DNA from: Plectosphaerella cucumerina | Taxonomy: Eukaryota; Ascomycota; Sordariomycetes; Glomerellales; Plectosphaerellaceae | Direction: 5' to 3' | Assembly: GCA_020746995.1 (NCBI GenBank) | Contig: JAGPXD010000003.1 | Coordinates: 5,084,001-5,148,000, forward strand | DNA length: 64,000 nucleotides | In this document: positions 1-11,700 of the stretch, piece after piece | How the letters are laid out: every line of letters begins with the position of its first letter | Position numbering within the stretch: position 1 is the stretch's first letter | Translations under genes and position numbers: made by a program | Notes under the pieces: model-generated | What the model was told of the DNA's origin: nothing | The model's input: only the letters and a program-made list of their open reading frames with translations | Databases searched by the model: none

Positions 1-195
1 CCCGTCAACCAGTTCATCGTCCTTCACACCACCACATACACACACTCGAGATTCCTCCCAGCACAATCAACTCGATTCTCTCTCTCCCGCCGCCCCTGCC
101 GCGAGACAAAACTGCCACCCGCATACTCCCCAGCAGCCCCCGGCGCATCTCACCTGCTCCCTTACCAAAAAATCCACTTCAGATCGCCAATCGCA

Positions 196-640
196 ATGTC
201 TGCCCTCACACCCAAGGACATCAACGCCCCCGTCGGCGCCGAGAAGCACCTCGCGGCTGACGGCAAGGGAGATGTTAAGAGCATGGAGTACCACCGCCAG
301 ATGCTTCAGAACAAGATGGCGCGAGAGGAGTACGTCGCCCGCCCTGTCGCAAACGGGAGTCGCATCGTCTAACCCTTCCACAGGTCTTCCACCTACATCT
401 CGCCCTCGGACAACATCATGAGCCCCTGCACAGCCAAGCTCACTGCCCTGCGGAACAAGCAGATCTGGAAGTAAGCGCACACACCCCAACTCCTTACATG
501 CGCAGCACGAATCCTGACTTCTCCCCCCCTCCAGAGTCAAGCCCAAGTCCCTCTTCGCCCAGACCTCCTCTAAGAAGCTCCAGGGCGCCGACATCTTCGG
601 TATCAGGACACCCTCCCCGCCCAAGGACGGCAGCGCGTAG
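196..640 (+). CDS. spo12: Spo12-family mitotic-exit/cell-cycle protein
   Basis: Three exons (196-329, 384-470, 535-640) splice in frame to 108 aa. The middle exon encodes the Spo12 signature STYISPSDNIMSPCTAKL, followed by a basic stretch (KPKSLFAQTSSKKLQ). In yeasts Spo12 is a small nuclear or nucleolar regulator of mitotic exit in the FEAR pathway, and this S/T-P-rich core is its phosphorylated, functional part. The short N-terminus and the C-terminal SPPK motif suggest further proline-directed phosphorylation sites (inference). Both introns have GTACGT or GTAAGC donors and CAG acceptors. The sequence before 196 is pyrimidine-rich 5' leader. The length suits the filamentous-fungal family. 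The identity rests on the motif. Confidence 0.85.
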
Positions 641-991
641 GCCTCCCCCGGGCGGCGCGTCGCTTGGGTTTTTGTTGTCCTTTACCAACTTGTTCATAAA
701 GATGGGGCGCTTCACAAATCAGGCTTGTTTTTTTTACCTTCATGCCGGGCAAGGAAAGACACGTCCGACCCGAGGGGTTCGGGATCGTCGTCACGGAACA
801 TTAGGGACCGGAGCACTGGCGTTTGGGCACCGATGACCAACTTTTTGTTTTCCTTTTGCTCTTGCTGCATCCTTGGTAGGATAGGGATAGAGGGGCTCCT
901 CTCCTCGCAATGACATGACATGATATGAGATTACTTGGGTTGCCGATGTGTGAGTGTGTGTATTTTGCTACCGCGTGTCCAGCGCTTCCTC
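641..991. other. Intergenic, convergent 3' ends
   Basis: This lies between the spo12 stop and the RBG1 stop on the other strand. T-rich tracts suit 3' UTRs. I see no further gene. Confidence 0.6.
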
Positions 992-2357
992 TCACGCCTT
1001 CCATGCCGTCACAATGTACACCACATCCTCGTCGGCGAGCGGGTGCGTCAGACCAACCCTCTGCGGGACGTGCCTCGCGCTCGCGCCCCAAACGTATGCA
1101 AACTTGAACGTGTCCTTGAGCGTCCTGTGGATCTTGTCACACACATCCTCGACGGTGCTGTTGCTGCGGACGATGAGGGCCTCGCCAAAGTTGGGCTCGA
1201 TGCCCTTGCGCTTGGTGTAGATGCGCATCAGCTTGAGCTCCTGCCAGCACCGCTCGACAACGTCCTGCACGCCCAGGTCGAGCTCACAGCTCATGACGGC
1301 CGTGTACGGCTCGCGCGCCAGCTTGTCGAGGAAGTCGAGCGAGACCGAGTCGATCTTGTTGTACACGTACAAGCACTTGATGTACTTGCGGTGGTCCTTC
1401 ATGATGACGTCGATCAGGTCGTCCACGGTTGCGTCCTCGTCGCGGATCAGCACCTCGCAGTTGAGGATCTTGTAGTCACGGAGGACGCCGTAGACCATCC
1501 TCTCTTCCAGCCGCTTCGGTGGGCTTTGGAAGGTGATCTTCATGCCGCCTGCCTTCTTGATCTTAAGGTAGATGTTTCTGGGATGGGTCAGCCAGGGGGG
1601 CGGCGTTACGGGGGGTGCGCACAACGTACGGGATCTCGCGGTTGAGTCGGATACCAACAGCATAGAGTTCAGCCTCCAGCAACGACCTCTGCTCCGCCCG
1701 TTTCGTCGCGTCCAGAACCATGACAATCATGTCACTCGTCTTGGCCGCCGAAATGACCTGTCGTCCTCTTCCCTTGCCCTCGGCGGCGCCCTCGATGATA
1801 CCGGGAAGATCGAGCAGCTGAATCTCGGCACCGCCGTACTCCAGCACACCGGGGATGGCTGTGAGCGTTGTGAAGGCGTACGAGGCCACCTCTGACTTCG
1901 TCTTGGTGACCTTGGACAAGAAGGTCGATTTTCCTACTGATGGGAAGCCGACGAGCGCTATTCTTGCGTCACCGCTTTTACTGACATCGAAGCCGGCTCC
2001 GGGGCCGCCGCCGGATCCTGGGCCGGGCTCGAGGAGCTGTGCTCGCAGGCGGGCGAGCTTGCTATGGGGTGTTAGGATGTACCATGTCAAGTCGTGTCTG
2101 CGACGTACCCTTTCAGGAGACCAAGATGGTATTCTGGTCAAAGATTAATACTGCTTCTGCACCGAGTGTCTGAAACACGTACCAGTCGCCTTGTTTTCTG
2201 TGAGAGGTTAGCAAACTGGCTTCTAGCACTAGTAGCGGGTCGACTCACTTTGTGTCCTCTTCATCTCATCCTCGATCCTACGTAAACTGTCAGCCCAAGG
2301 CTCTACACATTGCCTGGACTAAGCCTACTCCTTGATTTTATCCGTGATGTTCACCAT
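992..2357 (-). CDS. RBG1: DRG-family GTPase Rbg1 (DRG1)
   Basis: Six exons give about 365 aa, the usual DRG1 length. The start is MVNITDKIKE, followed by the basic helical region ending KNKATEYHLGLLK, which is typical of DRG1 rather than DRG2. The G domain shows G1 GFPSVGKST, G3 DLPGIIEGA and G4 NKID, and the TGS domain follows at the C-terminus, ending near DVVYIVTAWKA. Rbg1/DRG1 is a cytoplasmic translation-associated GTPase that works with a DFRP partner (Tma46 in yeast) to relieve stalled ribosomes. Four introns crowd the first 300 nt of coding sequence and a fifth lies near 1574-1629. All have GT-AG ends and restore the frame. No abnormal residue was seen in the GTPase motifs. Confidence 0.93.
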
Positions 2358-2792
2358 CTTGGCGGTTTGGGACTGGGCAGTCCTTGGATCGCTGGAGGTG
2401 TGGGCGTGGGTCGTGAGTCGTTACGCTTGCGGCGCTGCCGAAAGAAGCGGTTGTGGGTGTCCAACTCGTATCTCAAGCCAGTATAGGTCGCTAGATATCA
2501 GCACAGCGATGACGGATCTCGAGGATGTGTACTGTTGGTGATCACTCAGTGAGGGGCAATCCTGAATTCCTCACCACACTCGGCGTTGTCGCGGGGGGCA
2601 GATTTCTGAGGAGAGTCTTATCGGCGGATACGCGCACAGACCATGCACCGACTCCGGGTAGCGGGACCCGCCTAACAAACAGCGGGGATGTTCAACAGGC
2701 AACACACGTTCACAACTTTGCGGCGATGCGCACGGCGAGCCAGGGGAAGCGCATCGAAGCCATGGTGATGGGCGTATACCAGAGGACGTGGC
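2358..2792. other. Intergenic upstream of RBG1
   Basis: This is the promoter side of RBG1 and the 3' side of the interrupted gene. No open frame with recognisable features was seen. Confidence 0.5.
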
Positions 2793-3572
2793 TCACGAGT
2801 TTCTTGCCTCGGCCTCCCCCCGCGCCCGAATCCTCTCCCTAGACTGGGCCATCATTATCTCGTCGCGACGTCGCCTCCCTTCATCTCGCGGTAGCGTGGG
2901 TCCTATCAAGGGCTCCCTAGGCTTCCGATGAGTCCTGATCCAGTCCTCCTCTGCTCCGACATGCACCGACCCGACGGCGCTGACGACGACGATCTTCGAC
3001 TCGGATGTCCATTTAGCGGTACGGCCATCGGTATACCAGAGGGCCTCCAGAAGTGTCTCCCGTATAGACATAAGCCACGGGTGCACGGCCGAGACGTACT
3101 CCTGTATCGTGAGGTAGTCTCCGGCGGTCGTCACCGTCAGGTGGTAGTCTTCGGTCCTGATAGGACATATAGGGATACCGAGGTCCGGGTCGAGATTACC
3201 GGGGTCGAAGTCGGGATCCTCTTTAGCTAATGCCGCCCATCAGGCGCCTGAATCTTCCCAGTTCAAGTCGCACCATAGCTCTTGATAGGTTGCGAAGGTC
3301 TGGATCCCAACCTTTACAGTCTGCTGGGCGTTTGTATAGAGGTCCTCCTGAGACACGGGGTGCCAGCTCGCCGGGGCGTCGTCGGTCGCTGGACGGTAGT
3401 AGGGCTCTATAACAGTATCCGGCTCGTAGTACGGTGAGGGCGCGACCTGGATGGAGCTCTCCAGAGGTCCGTTGAGCGTCCAGAAGAGCCGCCTGGTTGC
3501 TTCGGATGGCATCCTGAACCATGGCCCCATCAACGCCAGGTTGGGCGAAGTAAAACTACCTCCTGGTTCCAT
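2793..3572 (-). pseudogene. Unknown gene interrupted by one in-frame TGA
   Basis: Frame -: an ATG at 3572 opens 110 codons, a TGA follows at 3240-3242, and the same frame then stays open to a TGA at 2793. The whole is about 260 codons with one internal stop. The product is acidic and Trp/Tyr-rich and looks like real protein on both sides, for example RRLFWTLNGPLESSIQV before the stop and TIQEYVSAVHPWLMSIRE after it. I do not recognise the family. A candidate intron over the stop (GTGCGA...CATTAG, 47 nt) would shift the frame into a stop, so splicing does not rescue it. The stop could have come from a CGA or GGA codon by one substitution. It is either a recent pseudogene, a sequencing error or a recoded stop; I favour the first. 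Confidence 0.55.
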
Positions 3573-4070
3573 GATCGCGATCGGTTCGGCGTTCTAGTCA
3601 TCGTGGTTGCAGAGGCGAAGGTCTGAGGAATGCGGGAATAGACACACAGACAATGGCACTCTTACTCCCGTCATTTATACCTTTGGGCGCCGTCACCCCA
3701 CTCGGAGTTTTGATGTGGCAGTTGGTGCAAGCGGGTGCAAACAAGCAGGCTCCCCGCCCTGTCTTGGCAGAAAGCCTTTAGCGGCCTTGCCTGGGGTGTG
3801 TTGACGGCAGGGTACACCCATCTGCGATAATAGCTGTCAGTGGCTTTCTATTGTCGAGTGCAGGAATCTAGAACATTCAACGAGGCAGTGTCCAATTGAT
3901 GCCTAGTTTGGTCACTCACGACACAGTTGACCTGCCTAGAAAGCGGACCTACCTTGCTGCTTAGTCATCTGCACCTGCGCGCATCGAGGCTGGTACAGAA
4001 AACGACGGCGACCTCGACCATCTTGCCTCCCACCCAACTTCCAACACAACCGAGTCGCAAACCCAGCAAG
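3573..4070. other. Divergent promoter region before CWC2
   Basis: This is shared 5' sequence of the interrupted gene (minus strand) and CWC2 (plus strand). Pyrimidine tracts lie just before the CWC2 start. No gene is visible. Confidence 0.5.
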
Positions 4071-5430
4071 ATGTCCGACAACGAAAACGAAGTCGCGGCG
4101 CAGGCGCCGGAAGCGCAGCAGGACGCAAACACCGAGACGGCGCTGACAACGACGAGCACCGATGTCGCCGCGCCTACCGAGAAGCGCAAGGTCAAGGTCA
4201 TTCGCAAAGTCAAGAGGCGCCCTGCCAGGCCTCAGGTCGACCCTTCAGCCATCACCTCCGAACCTCCGCCGCAGACCGGCACGACTTTCAACATCTGGTA
4301 CAACAAGTGGGCCGGCGGCGACCGCGAGGACAAGTACCTGTCCCAGACGGCAGCCAAGGGGCGCTGCAACATCGCGAAGGACACTGGCTACACAAAGGCC
4401 GACAAGGTCGTGGGCAGCTTCTTCTGTCTCTTCTTCGCACGGGGACTTTGGTATGTATTCCTGAATGCCACGGCTGTATGGACACTAGCTAACTCCGCGC
4501 AGCCCCAAGGGCCAAGACTGCGTCTACCTGCACCGACTGCCAGGGATCCACGACATGTTCAACCCCAACGTTGACTGTTTCGGACGCGACAAGCACGCCG
4601 ACTATCGCGACGATATGGGTGGTGTGGGAAGCTTCCAGCGTCAGAACCGGACGATATACATCGGCAGGATACACGTCACGGACGACATTGAGGAGATTGT
4701 GTCACGGCACTTTGCGGAATGGGGTCAGATTGAAAGAGGTATGTTGGTGGACCGCTCACATGTTGTTGTTCTGTTGCTGACCATGACAGTCCGGGTTCTG
4801 AACACAAGAGGTGTGGCATTTGTCACCTACTCCAACGAGGCGAACGCGCAGGTACGTTACTCTCGCCACATTTTGTCAGCAAGCTCAGGCAATACTAACA
4901 CGTCCTAGTTCGCGAGAGAAGCCATGGCGCATCAGAGCCTGGACCACGAGGAGATCTTGAACGTCAGATGGGCAACAGCGGATCCCAACCCCATGGCTCG
5001 CGCCCGCGAAGAGCGGCGCATCGAGGAGCAAGCCGCCGAGGCCATCCGAAGGGCTCTTCCTGCCGAATTTGTCGCAGAGATTGAAGGCAAAGACCCCGAG
5101 GCGCGGAAACGGCGGAAGATTGAAAGCAGCTACGGTCTCGAAGGCTACGAGGCGCCCGACGAGGTCCACTTCGCCAGGGGAGCCAACGCGGTCAACCCCG
5201 TCGGCAGGCAGGGGTACGAGCTGGAGCAGCAGCAGCAACAGATACTGGAGAGCGGCAACATCGACGACGGACCCGCGCTCCTGGAGCAGGCGCCACCGGC
5301 GGAAACGGGCGGCATCTTCTCCAGCAGCACCTTGGCCGCGCTCAACACCGCCAGAGTCTCAGTAGCACAGAAGCCAAAGGTGGCGGCGCCCTCCGGTCCT
5401 CTGGTGGGCTATGACAGCGACAGCGACTAG
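4071..5430 (+). CDS. CWC2: Pre-mRNA-splicing factor Cwc2
   Basis: Four exons (4071-4450, 4503-4738, 4790-4851, 4909-5430) give 399 aa. After an acidic/basic N-terminus comes the torus region, starting near FNIWYNKWAGGDRED. A CCCH zinc finger follows with the pattern C-x7-C-x5-C-x3-H (the codon of its second Cys is split by intron 1). Then comes a connector (DMFNPNVDCFGRDKHADY) and an RRM with RNP motifs TIYIGRIH and RGVAFVTY. The C-terminal third is charged and Gln-rich and ends in acidic YDSDSD. Cwc2 belongs to the Prp19-associated NTC complex and contacts U6 snRNA and the pre-mRNA at the spliceosome's catalytic centre. The start was chosen at MSDNENEV because the upstream frame lacks conserved sequence. 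Confidence 0.93.
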
Positions 5431-5565
5431 ATGGCATGACCGGGCGCGTTTGTAAAAATGTGTAGTAGAACAGCGGCACGATTCGCCACATGATAGATAC
5501 CCCTGGGATATCAGAGAATTGGACTCTGGACTTTGACTTTTCTGTGTATCCTTTGGGTATAGACT

Positions 5566-6554
5566 CTAACTGTTGAAGATGCGAGAATACAGCAGCTCGT
5601 GCCGCCCAAACCACAGATCCATTACCGGCATCGTCTGGCTGGCCTCCTCGACCTGCGTCTCCCACTCGCGGTCGATGACGTGCGTGATCAGCCTCTGCAC
5701 CTCGACGCTCCCGAGAACCTTTTGCGCCTGATACGGGCCGAACATGCTCGCCCTGACGGCGGCGGACACCAGCGCCTTAACGTGGCTCAGCATGAAGACG
5801 TAGGCAGCCTGGCGGAGAGTCAGGCCGACTAGTCTGGCGACTGCGCCGAACAGCGGGCCCAGGTGGGCGTGAACGAGAGGTACGTCCGGGTCGTCGGCTG
5901 GCCCGGCGTCAGAAGATGAGGGCGCTGGGGTGGTAGCCCACGAGGTGCTCCGTAGCTGCGCGGCGTAGGGCCGCAGTGTCTCGACGGCGTCTTTGGGCAG
6001 GGACTGCGAGAAGCTGCGCTCCCAAATGGACATCAGAGCCCTGCCCTGGGCGACGGAGGCGCGGCGCCCGACGGTGCAGATGATGGTGGCGTCGAGGTGG
6101 TCGTCGAGGTCGGCGACGGAGGCGGGGTCGCGCCAGGCTGCTAGGACGAAAGGCAGAGTCGTCGAGGCGTATGATGAGAGTGACTCGGGGAGGAAGACGG
6201 AGAAGGAGGAGCGGTTCCGCGGTGTGTGAGCTAGGTAGGACTCGAGGCCGCTGCTGAAGGCGAAGGAGCCCAGGGGCAGGGCTGAGTCTGAGAGGAGGAG
6301 GAGGTAGTGGTTGGCTGGGAGAGTGGAAGGTGCTGGGCAATTCGGTCAGAGGGATCTTCAGAATTCACCAGGAACAACTTACACGCAAAGGATAGTGAGT
6401 CCTTCGGTCTCTCCGGTATGGTCGTCACCTCGGTGCCGTTGAGCTGATTCTTGTGAGCCCGCAGCCGCGCCTTGGCCGCCGCCAGCTGCTCCTCCAGCGC
6501 CGCTACCTCAGCCTCTGTGCTCTGTATGGACTCATGTTCAGGCAACGAATCCAT
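5566..6554 (-). CDS. ureF: Urease accessory protein UreF
   Basis: Two exons (6383-6554 and 5566-6331/6332) join in phase 1 to 312 aa. The UreF core begins with a hydrophobic strand and LPLGSFAFSSGLESYL, the conserved glycine-rich region. The helical bundle ends with HELLYSRIFNS, the usual eukaryotic UreF C-terminus. UreF works with UreD and UreG to deliver nickel to apo-urease and acts as the check on UreG GTP hydrolysis. The first exon encodes a coiled-coil-like segment (EVAALEEQLAAAKARLRAH) seen in fungal UreF. An in-frame ATG at 6614 would add 20 residues. I prefer 6554 because the extra residues resemble no UreF N-terminus. No other urease gene lies nearby, as expected in fungi. Confidence 0.88.
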
Positions 6555-6928
6555 GAAAAGCGCTACCTTTCTCAAAAAGGGGTCTGATTTATGTCCTTGA
6601 GCAATACCTCTCACTCGTGAAGACGTTGGCGATAAGCCTTCGCTGACATAATCACGACCCTGAAAGCTCGCCCGGCATCAATCGCCGATGTGGGGGCCCG
6701 TACCAGGATCCATCTCAGATGAGCCCATCTCGAGAACATCGGGGTTTGACCTGCATTTTCACTTCGACATTGCTCGGAACGCTCGTACGGACTCAATTGA
6801 ATCGATCGGAGGTCCAGGAAGTCATACACCATCTACACAGCCACCCGGGCTCCTGGCGCACCCTCAACGGTCCCCTGCCGCCGACTCTATTACGTCACGA
6901 GTCGAGCTTCAACACACCACACGCCAAG
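6555..6928. other. Divergent promoter, ureF and small membrane protein
   Basis: The region separates two divergent starts. No motif stands out. Confidence 0.45.
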
Positions 6929-7325
6929 ATGATGTCCCACGACAAGACGCGGAGCGCCGAGGCCGACGACGCAGCCTGGGAAGCCACAAGGGGCGCATTC
7001 GTCGGCGCGGCGAAATGGGGAGCTGGCGCCGCGGTCGTGGGCCTCGTCGGTTACAAGTTCTCGCCCGTGTACCGGGGGCTGACGTTCCAGTTCAAGGTGT
7101 AAGTCGATAATCCCAGCGGCCGGGCGCCGGGGCACCCTCCGGAGCTGATGCCGTGGCAGATACCTGCAGATGTGCGGCATGGTTGTCGGCAGCATGCTCG
7201 AGTCGGACGCCAGTCTGCGGCGGTACGAGGAGCGGGTGCGGATGCAGCGGCGCATCGCGCGGGATCGGGCGAAGTGGCAGCGGTACGAGGACGAGTATGT
7301 CCCGCAAGAGCCCAAGGGCCAGTGA
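6929..7325 (+). CDS. Small HIG1/Rcf-like mitochondrial membrane protein (putative)
   Basis: Two exons (6929-7098, 7160-7325) give 111 aa. Residues about 20-45 form a glycine- and alanine-rich membrane segment (GAAKWGAGAAVVGLVGYKF). A second hydrophobic stretch follows after FQFKVYLQ, with the motif GSMLESDASLRRYE, and the tail is strongly basic and charged. The pattern of K/R-x-Y-x-Q, then a small-residue helix, G-S-M, E-S-D and a charged tail recalls the HIG1/Rcf1 family of respiratory-supercomplex factors. It is shorter and I cannot confirm membership by eye. A role in the inner mitochondrial membrane is inference. There are two adjacent ATGs at the start (6929 and 6932). Confidence 0.7.
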
Positions 7326-7591
7326 CCCACCACTTTCGATGACGACTTGAAGAGTTCTGGGGCTTGTTTGCGATTTCGGGAAAAAAAAAAAAGAGGTTCT
7401 GAAATTTGGGATCTAACGGTGTCCCCTTGTACCAACGGCCCTGGGCTGTGTACGATATCTGTAACCCCGGAGATTCCTTGTGCTTATTTTGGTGTATCTT
7501 CTTTCCCGTACCGTCCGAAAAGCAGGAGTTCCCTTTCCCAACGCCGTGTCATATGCAGTATCATGAAGAACAGTAGCTCGCTCCACGCCTC

Positions 7592-8794
7592 TCACTTGCT
7601 GGGCAGCTCAAACTTCTTGGGGTCCATGTTGATCTTGCACAGTCGGACGACGCACCCGCTCAGCTGCAGCAGGGTCTGCACGCCCTCGAGGATCTTCATG
7701 TGCGCAAAGCCAATCTCCTTGATGAACTCGAGCTTGGAGTGCTCGCTCAGGGTGGGAATGGTCTTGGTGACCTTGAACATGGTGCTGATGATGTCGTGGC
7801 TCGAGTAGCCCAGCTCCCACAGCTCGCGGAGGGTGTCGAGGGCCGAGTCAACGTTGCCCTCGTAGCAGGCCTTGAGCATGGCCTGGATCTTGATGGGGTG
7901 CGGGCTATCGACGACGCGGAAGACGTTGTCGCCGCTGACAAAGTCGAAGCCGGCCCACGTTGACTGGAGGTTGTTGATGGCCTGGCGCATGTCGCCCTCT
8001 GCGCTGAAGACAAGCGCCGCCAGGCCGTCATCCGAGTATTTGACCTTCTCGGCCTCGATAATCTGCATCAGACGCTTGACGACCTGGGCGTCCGTGAGGC
8101 GGCCGTATCGAAGGATGGCACAGCGAGACTGCAGCGGCTCGATGATCTTGTTCGACTGGTTGCAGGCGAAGGCGAACCGGGTTGTGTTGGAGTAGATCTC
8201 CATCGTGCGGCGCAGGGCCTGCTGAGCGCCCGATGTCATGCTGTCGGCCTCGTCCAGAATGACGAGCTTGTGGCGTCCCTGGGGGAGGGTGACCTTTTTC
8301 TGGGCGAAGCCCTTGATTCGGTTGCGGACGACGTCGATGCCTGGGCAAGGGGAAGTCAGCGTTTGCGTGAGGGGGTGGCTCGAATTGGACCGCATGCTCA
8401 CCTCGCTCGTCACTGGCATTGAGCTCCAGCACCGCCTCCTTGTACGATTCGCCCAGCAGCTGCCGCGCGAGACAGAGCACGCTGGTCGTTTTGCCAATTC
8501 CAGGCATACCAGAGATGATGACATGGGGCATGTTTCCCTCCTTGGCGATGATCTTTAGCCGCTCAATCGTCTCTGTGTTGCCGACGACATCGTCGAGGAA
8601 GACTGGTCGGTACTTCTCGACCCTTGCCGCGGGTTAGCATCGTCGCTTGGATTCACAACTGGTCGATTGTAGACGTACCAGGGAAGCTCGTACGTCGGCT
8701 GTCCATTAATCGTCGACGAGACGGCTTTCCTTTCGGCGGAGGTTGAGGACTCGCCCGGCTCCTCGGGCTTCTTCGAGCTCTTTTGTGTCGACAT
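7592..8794 (-). CDS. RFC4: Replication factor C subunit 4 (clamp loader)
   Basis: Three exons, with introns near 8340-8400 and 8620-8681, give a protein of about 370 aa. An N-terminal Ser/Glu-rich lead precedes LPWVEKYRP, the start of the AAA+ domain. The Walker A is SGMPGIGKTTS, the Walker B box is ILDEADSM, and the subunit-specific Arg finger motif ends LQSRCAILRY. LELNASDERG marks the RFC box. The C-terminal collar ends in KINMDPKKFELPSK. The match is to the yeast Rfc4 / human RFC2 subunit. It assembles in RFC, loads PCNA at primer-template junctions, and is shared with the Rad24, Ctf18 and Elg1 clamp loaders. All core motifs are intact. Confidence 0.95.
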
Positions 8795-11700
8795 TGTGAG
8801 GGTATCGTTGGTGGGCGACCTGAAATCGACTGAGGCTTCGGTGATCTTTTTGGCAGGTACTGGAGCACTTAACGCGATGAAGAGGAATCAGACGCGGGGA
8901 GACGCGTTGAACCAGTCTAGCCTGATACAGAATAGCGGTTGATACTTTGGCGGCAGACAACCGAGAGCCCGCTACGGTAAGCGGTAAGCCTACCCGTTGC
9001 GTACCTCCACTCTTTGTGCCTGGTATTCCGGGCCGTCCCTAGGCCTTGCCATTCCCTATCCATCTCTCCCTCTTCAACTTCAACGACATACGGCATCGAC
9101 GACCAGATCACCATGCTAGGCCGACAAGCAGTCAACTTCAAGTCACCCATGGATAAATAGCCTTCCTCCGGGAGCATGCTACGGATAAAGTCCCGAATGT
9201 CTCGGCCGACAAGGGTACACAATATTCCGCCTCACCGGTCTCCGTGTAGGGCAGGTCGATACACCCTTGCCGTGCCAGGAATACTGCTAGGGCCCCGGGC
9301 AAGAGGAACCAAAGACCAGTATGCAAAGGCACGATGCCACGTCGTCAAGGGACGTTTTTCAACCTAGATAGGACACGGTCACTTCGGGTAGAGCACCATG
9401 GATGCACCCTGGATGCCAAACGGGCAACCCCGGGACAAACCTCGGACTTTGCAGGATGACATGTGATTGGGGCGGGTGTCTGTGTCTCAGATCACCAGGA
9501 AAATCCTCTGCTCCAAGTCTGTTGGTTGGTACATGCAGTGCCTCCACGCCTCTCTGCCAATGCATAATCAGATGGAGCTTGTGTTGGACTGTGTTGGGCA
9601 GAAGCACCTCTTGGAACGGCGGCATCGTCCCATGTCCCATGTCCGCATGTTCATCCCCGGACCATGCACGACACCACGCGTTGGCTTGCTGAAATCAGTG
9701 GACGCCATTGTACCGGTAGCTGCTTCTTTTCAATTCTCACAAAACATGGGACGGATGCTCATGCCAGATTGCCGACCTGACCAGGCCTCAAGAGGAACGC
9801 CGGAGTACGCCGGCGTGTCCACGTGGGGTTTATGCCGGGGCGGAGGCAGTTCGCCCGGATGGACAGATCAGGGCGGTATGACCGTTGGTGGCCGGAGCCA
9901 TCCATGTCCGACGGGAGGGGTATGTGTCCGTCCATTGTATGGTTGATTAATTACCTCGGGTACCCTCGTGTAAGTATGTTTGCTGCCCAGTCCCGACCCA
10001 GCCGGACGTATCCTACAACAGGGCTGCCTGCGCCCTCCAAAATCCGATCCGTTGTCTCTGCTTTTCCTCCTTTTTCTTCCTTTTCTCCATCCATTTCCAC
10101 CGCCCTCTGTCCAGCCAAACTTGCAAAAGAAAAGCAAGAACGTCTCTTCGTCGCGATTTCCCTTCCAATGGCTCGCTTGATCGGAACAGGCCCCTTTAGT
10201 CAAGTCTGTGCCCAAGGAGAAGTGACACAAAGCGGCTGGCTGCTGCTCAGCCCTTGACGGCGTGTTTAGAACAAGGCGATTGGCGCAGTGGCTGGCCGTC
10301 ACAATTCTTGGCTGAATGTGCGAGTAGTCTGGTCGGGCAACAGGTATGTGTGGTCGGATCTCTGCTACAATCCTCGTCAGTGTTCAGCCCTGGGCGCATC
10401 GAGCGGGAGCAGCTCCTTACCGTTCTGATTTGTCGCTTGCTGTGTGTCTCGAGGCATCTCCAGTGTATGTTGTATTCCCATCAGCCCCCGTCAGACAGGA
10501 CTTGGGTCGCTCCTTCGCCAAGGGGAACATTGGGCACGGCGATGTCGTCGGCGAACTCTGTTTGAGTTGATGACGTGGGGACGTCGACGTCGACGGCGAA
10601 CTCCGTTGAAGTTGAAGTTGACGATACTGAAGTTGTTGATTTTGATGTTGAACACGCTTTTGATCGTGAACCACAGCCCATTGATCAGCTTTCCCAGATA
10701 CAGATACATAGGTCCGAGATTCATGGAACCGGTTCCCATGTGCTTATTGCCGGCCGCGATGAAAGGACCATGCTGAGGAGGGGTGTGGCCGAGGGGCCAG
10801 TCACTTTCGTCGGGTGGCATCGATTTGTCCGACTCCAGACACACCTCGGATTGGGCTGCAAGTAGATGGTGTGAGGTCGCGTGGTGTGGATGCACGCGTC
10901 TATGGGCGTTCTGTCGGTTGGCTGTGTGTGACTCGTTTGCTGCGCAGTCCGCAGTTCCGCAAAGTCTGGCGACACAGCCTTGGAGGGAAAGGGGTGGACG
11001 GGAGCTGTGCCGCACCGCACCCCCTGGTCATCGTTGTTGGGTCGACTGGGCGCCCGCAAGGCCCCAATCACTTATTCAAAACAGCAGCAAACCAAGTACT
11101 GCCACATTTGATGCGAGGTGTGGGAGGGTACAGGGGTAGCCAGACCCCAACAGCGCTGACCGGTCCATGCGCGAACATCATGTGCTCCTCCTCATTACCA
11201 GAGCCTCGGGATTGTGAGGGATATTGCCATGTTGAACAGTAGTCAAGGTCAAGCTGATCGGGCGGCGCTGTCATCTTGGCAATCATGTTGGTTCTTCCCT
11301 GTTTCTTCCCGCGCGGGACGACGGGAATGGCTTGGATGGTGTCGAATCCGCGCCCCTATATTCAACACCACTCCGTTACAACGACGTGACCAACTCTACA
11401 GGTAACTACAATGCGATTTTGAAAACGATTTCTTCTTTGCTCTCTCACTGCGGTTGTTTCATCTCGGCTCTATTATCTCTGGCGGCACTATTCCCCCCTC
11501 GACATGACCTTCCCTGGGTAGTTGACGATCAACTGACGAGCTCGTGGTGGGAGATCCCCGATGAGGAGTCATGCCAACGAACAGCAGGACATCTCGATTC
11601 GACCGGCACTCTCTGCTCTTCTTCCTAACGTTTGTGTAACACTGCTGGACCCAGACACCGCCTCTTCAGCAAGGCCGGCCAGCTGCCCAAGTAGTCGGCA

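Noticed and set aside
3232..3280. 47-nt GT-AG intron over the internal TGA of the gene at 2793-3572
   Set aside because: Removing 47 nt shifts the frame into an immediate TAA, and longer acceptors also break the frame.
8917..9332. Minus-strand frames that could be a decayed gene
   Set aside because: Adjacent frames read partly like protein but no family is recognised and no join is supported.
10275..10345. A-box-like TGGCGCAGTGG
   Set aside because: No B-box at the right distance and no cloverleaf; a chance match.
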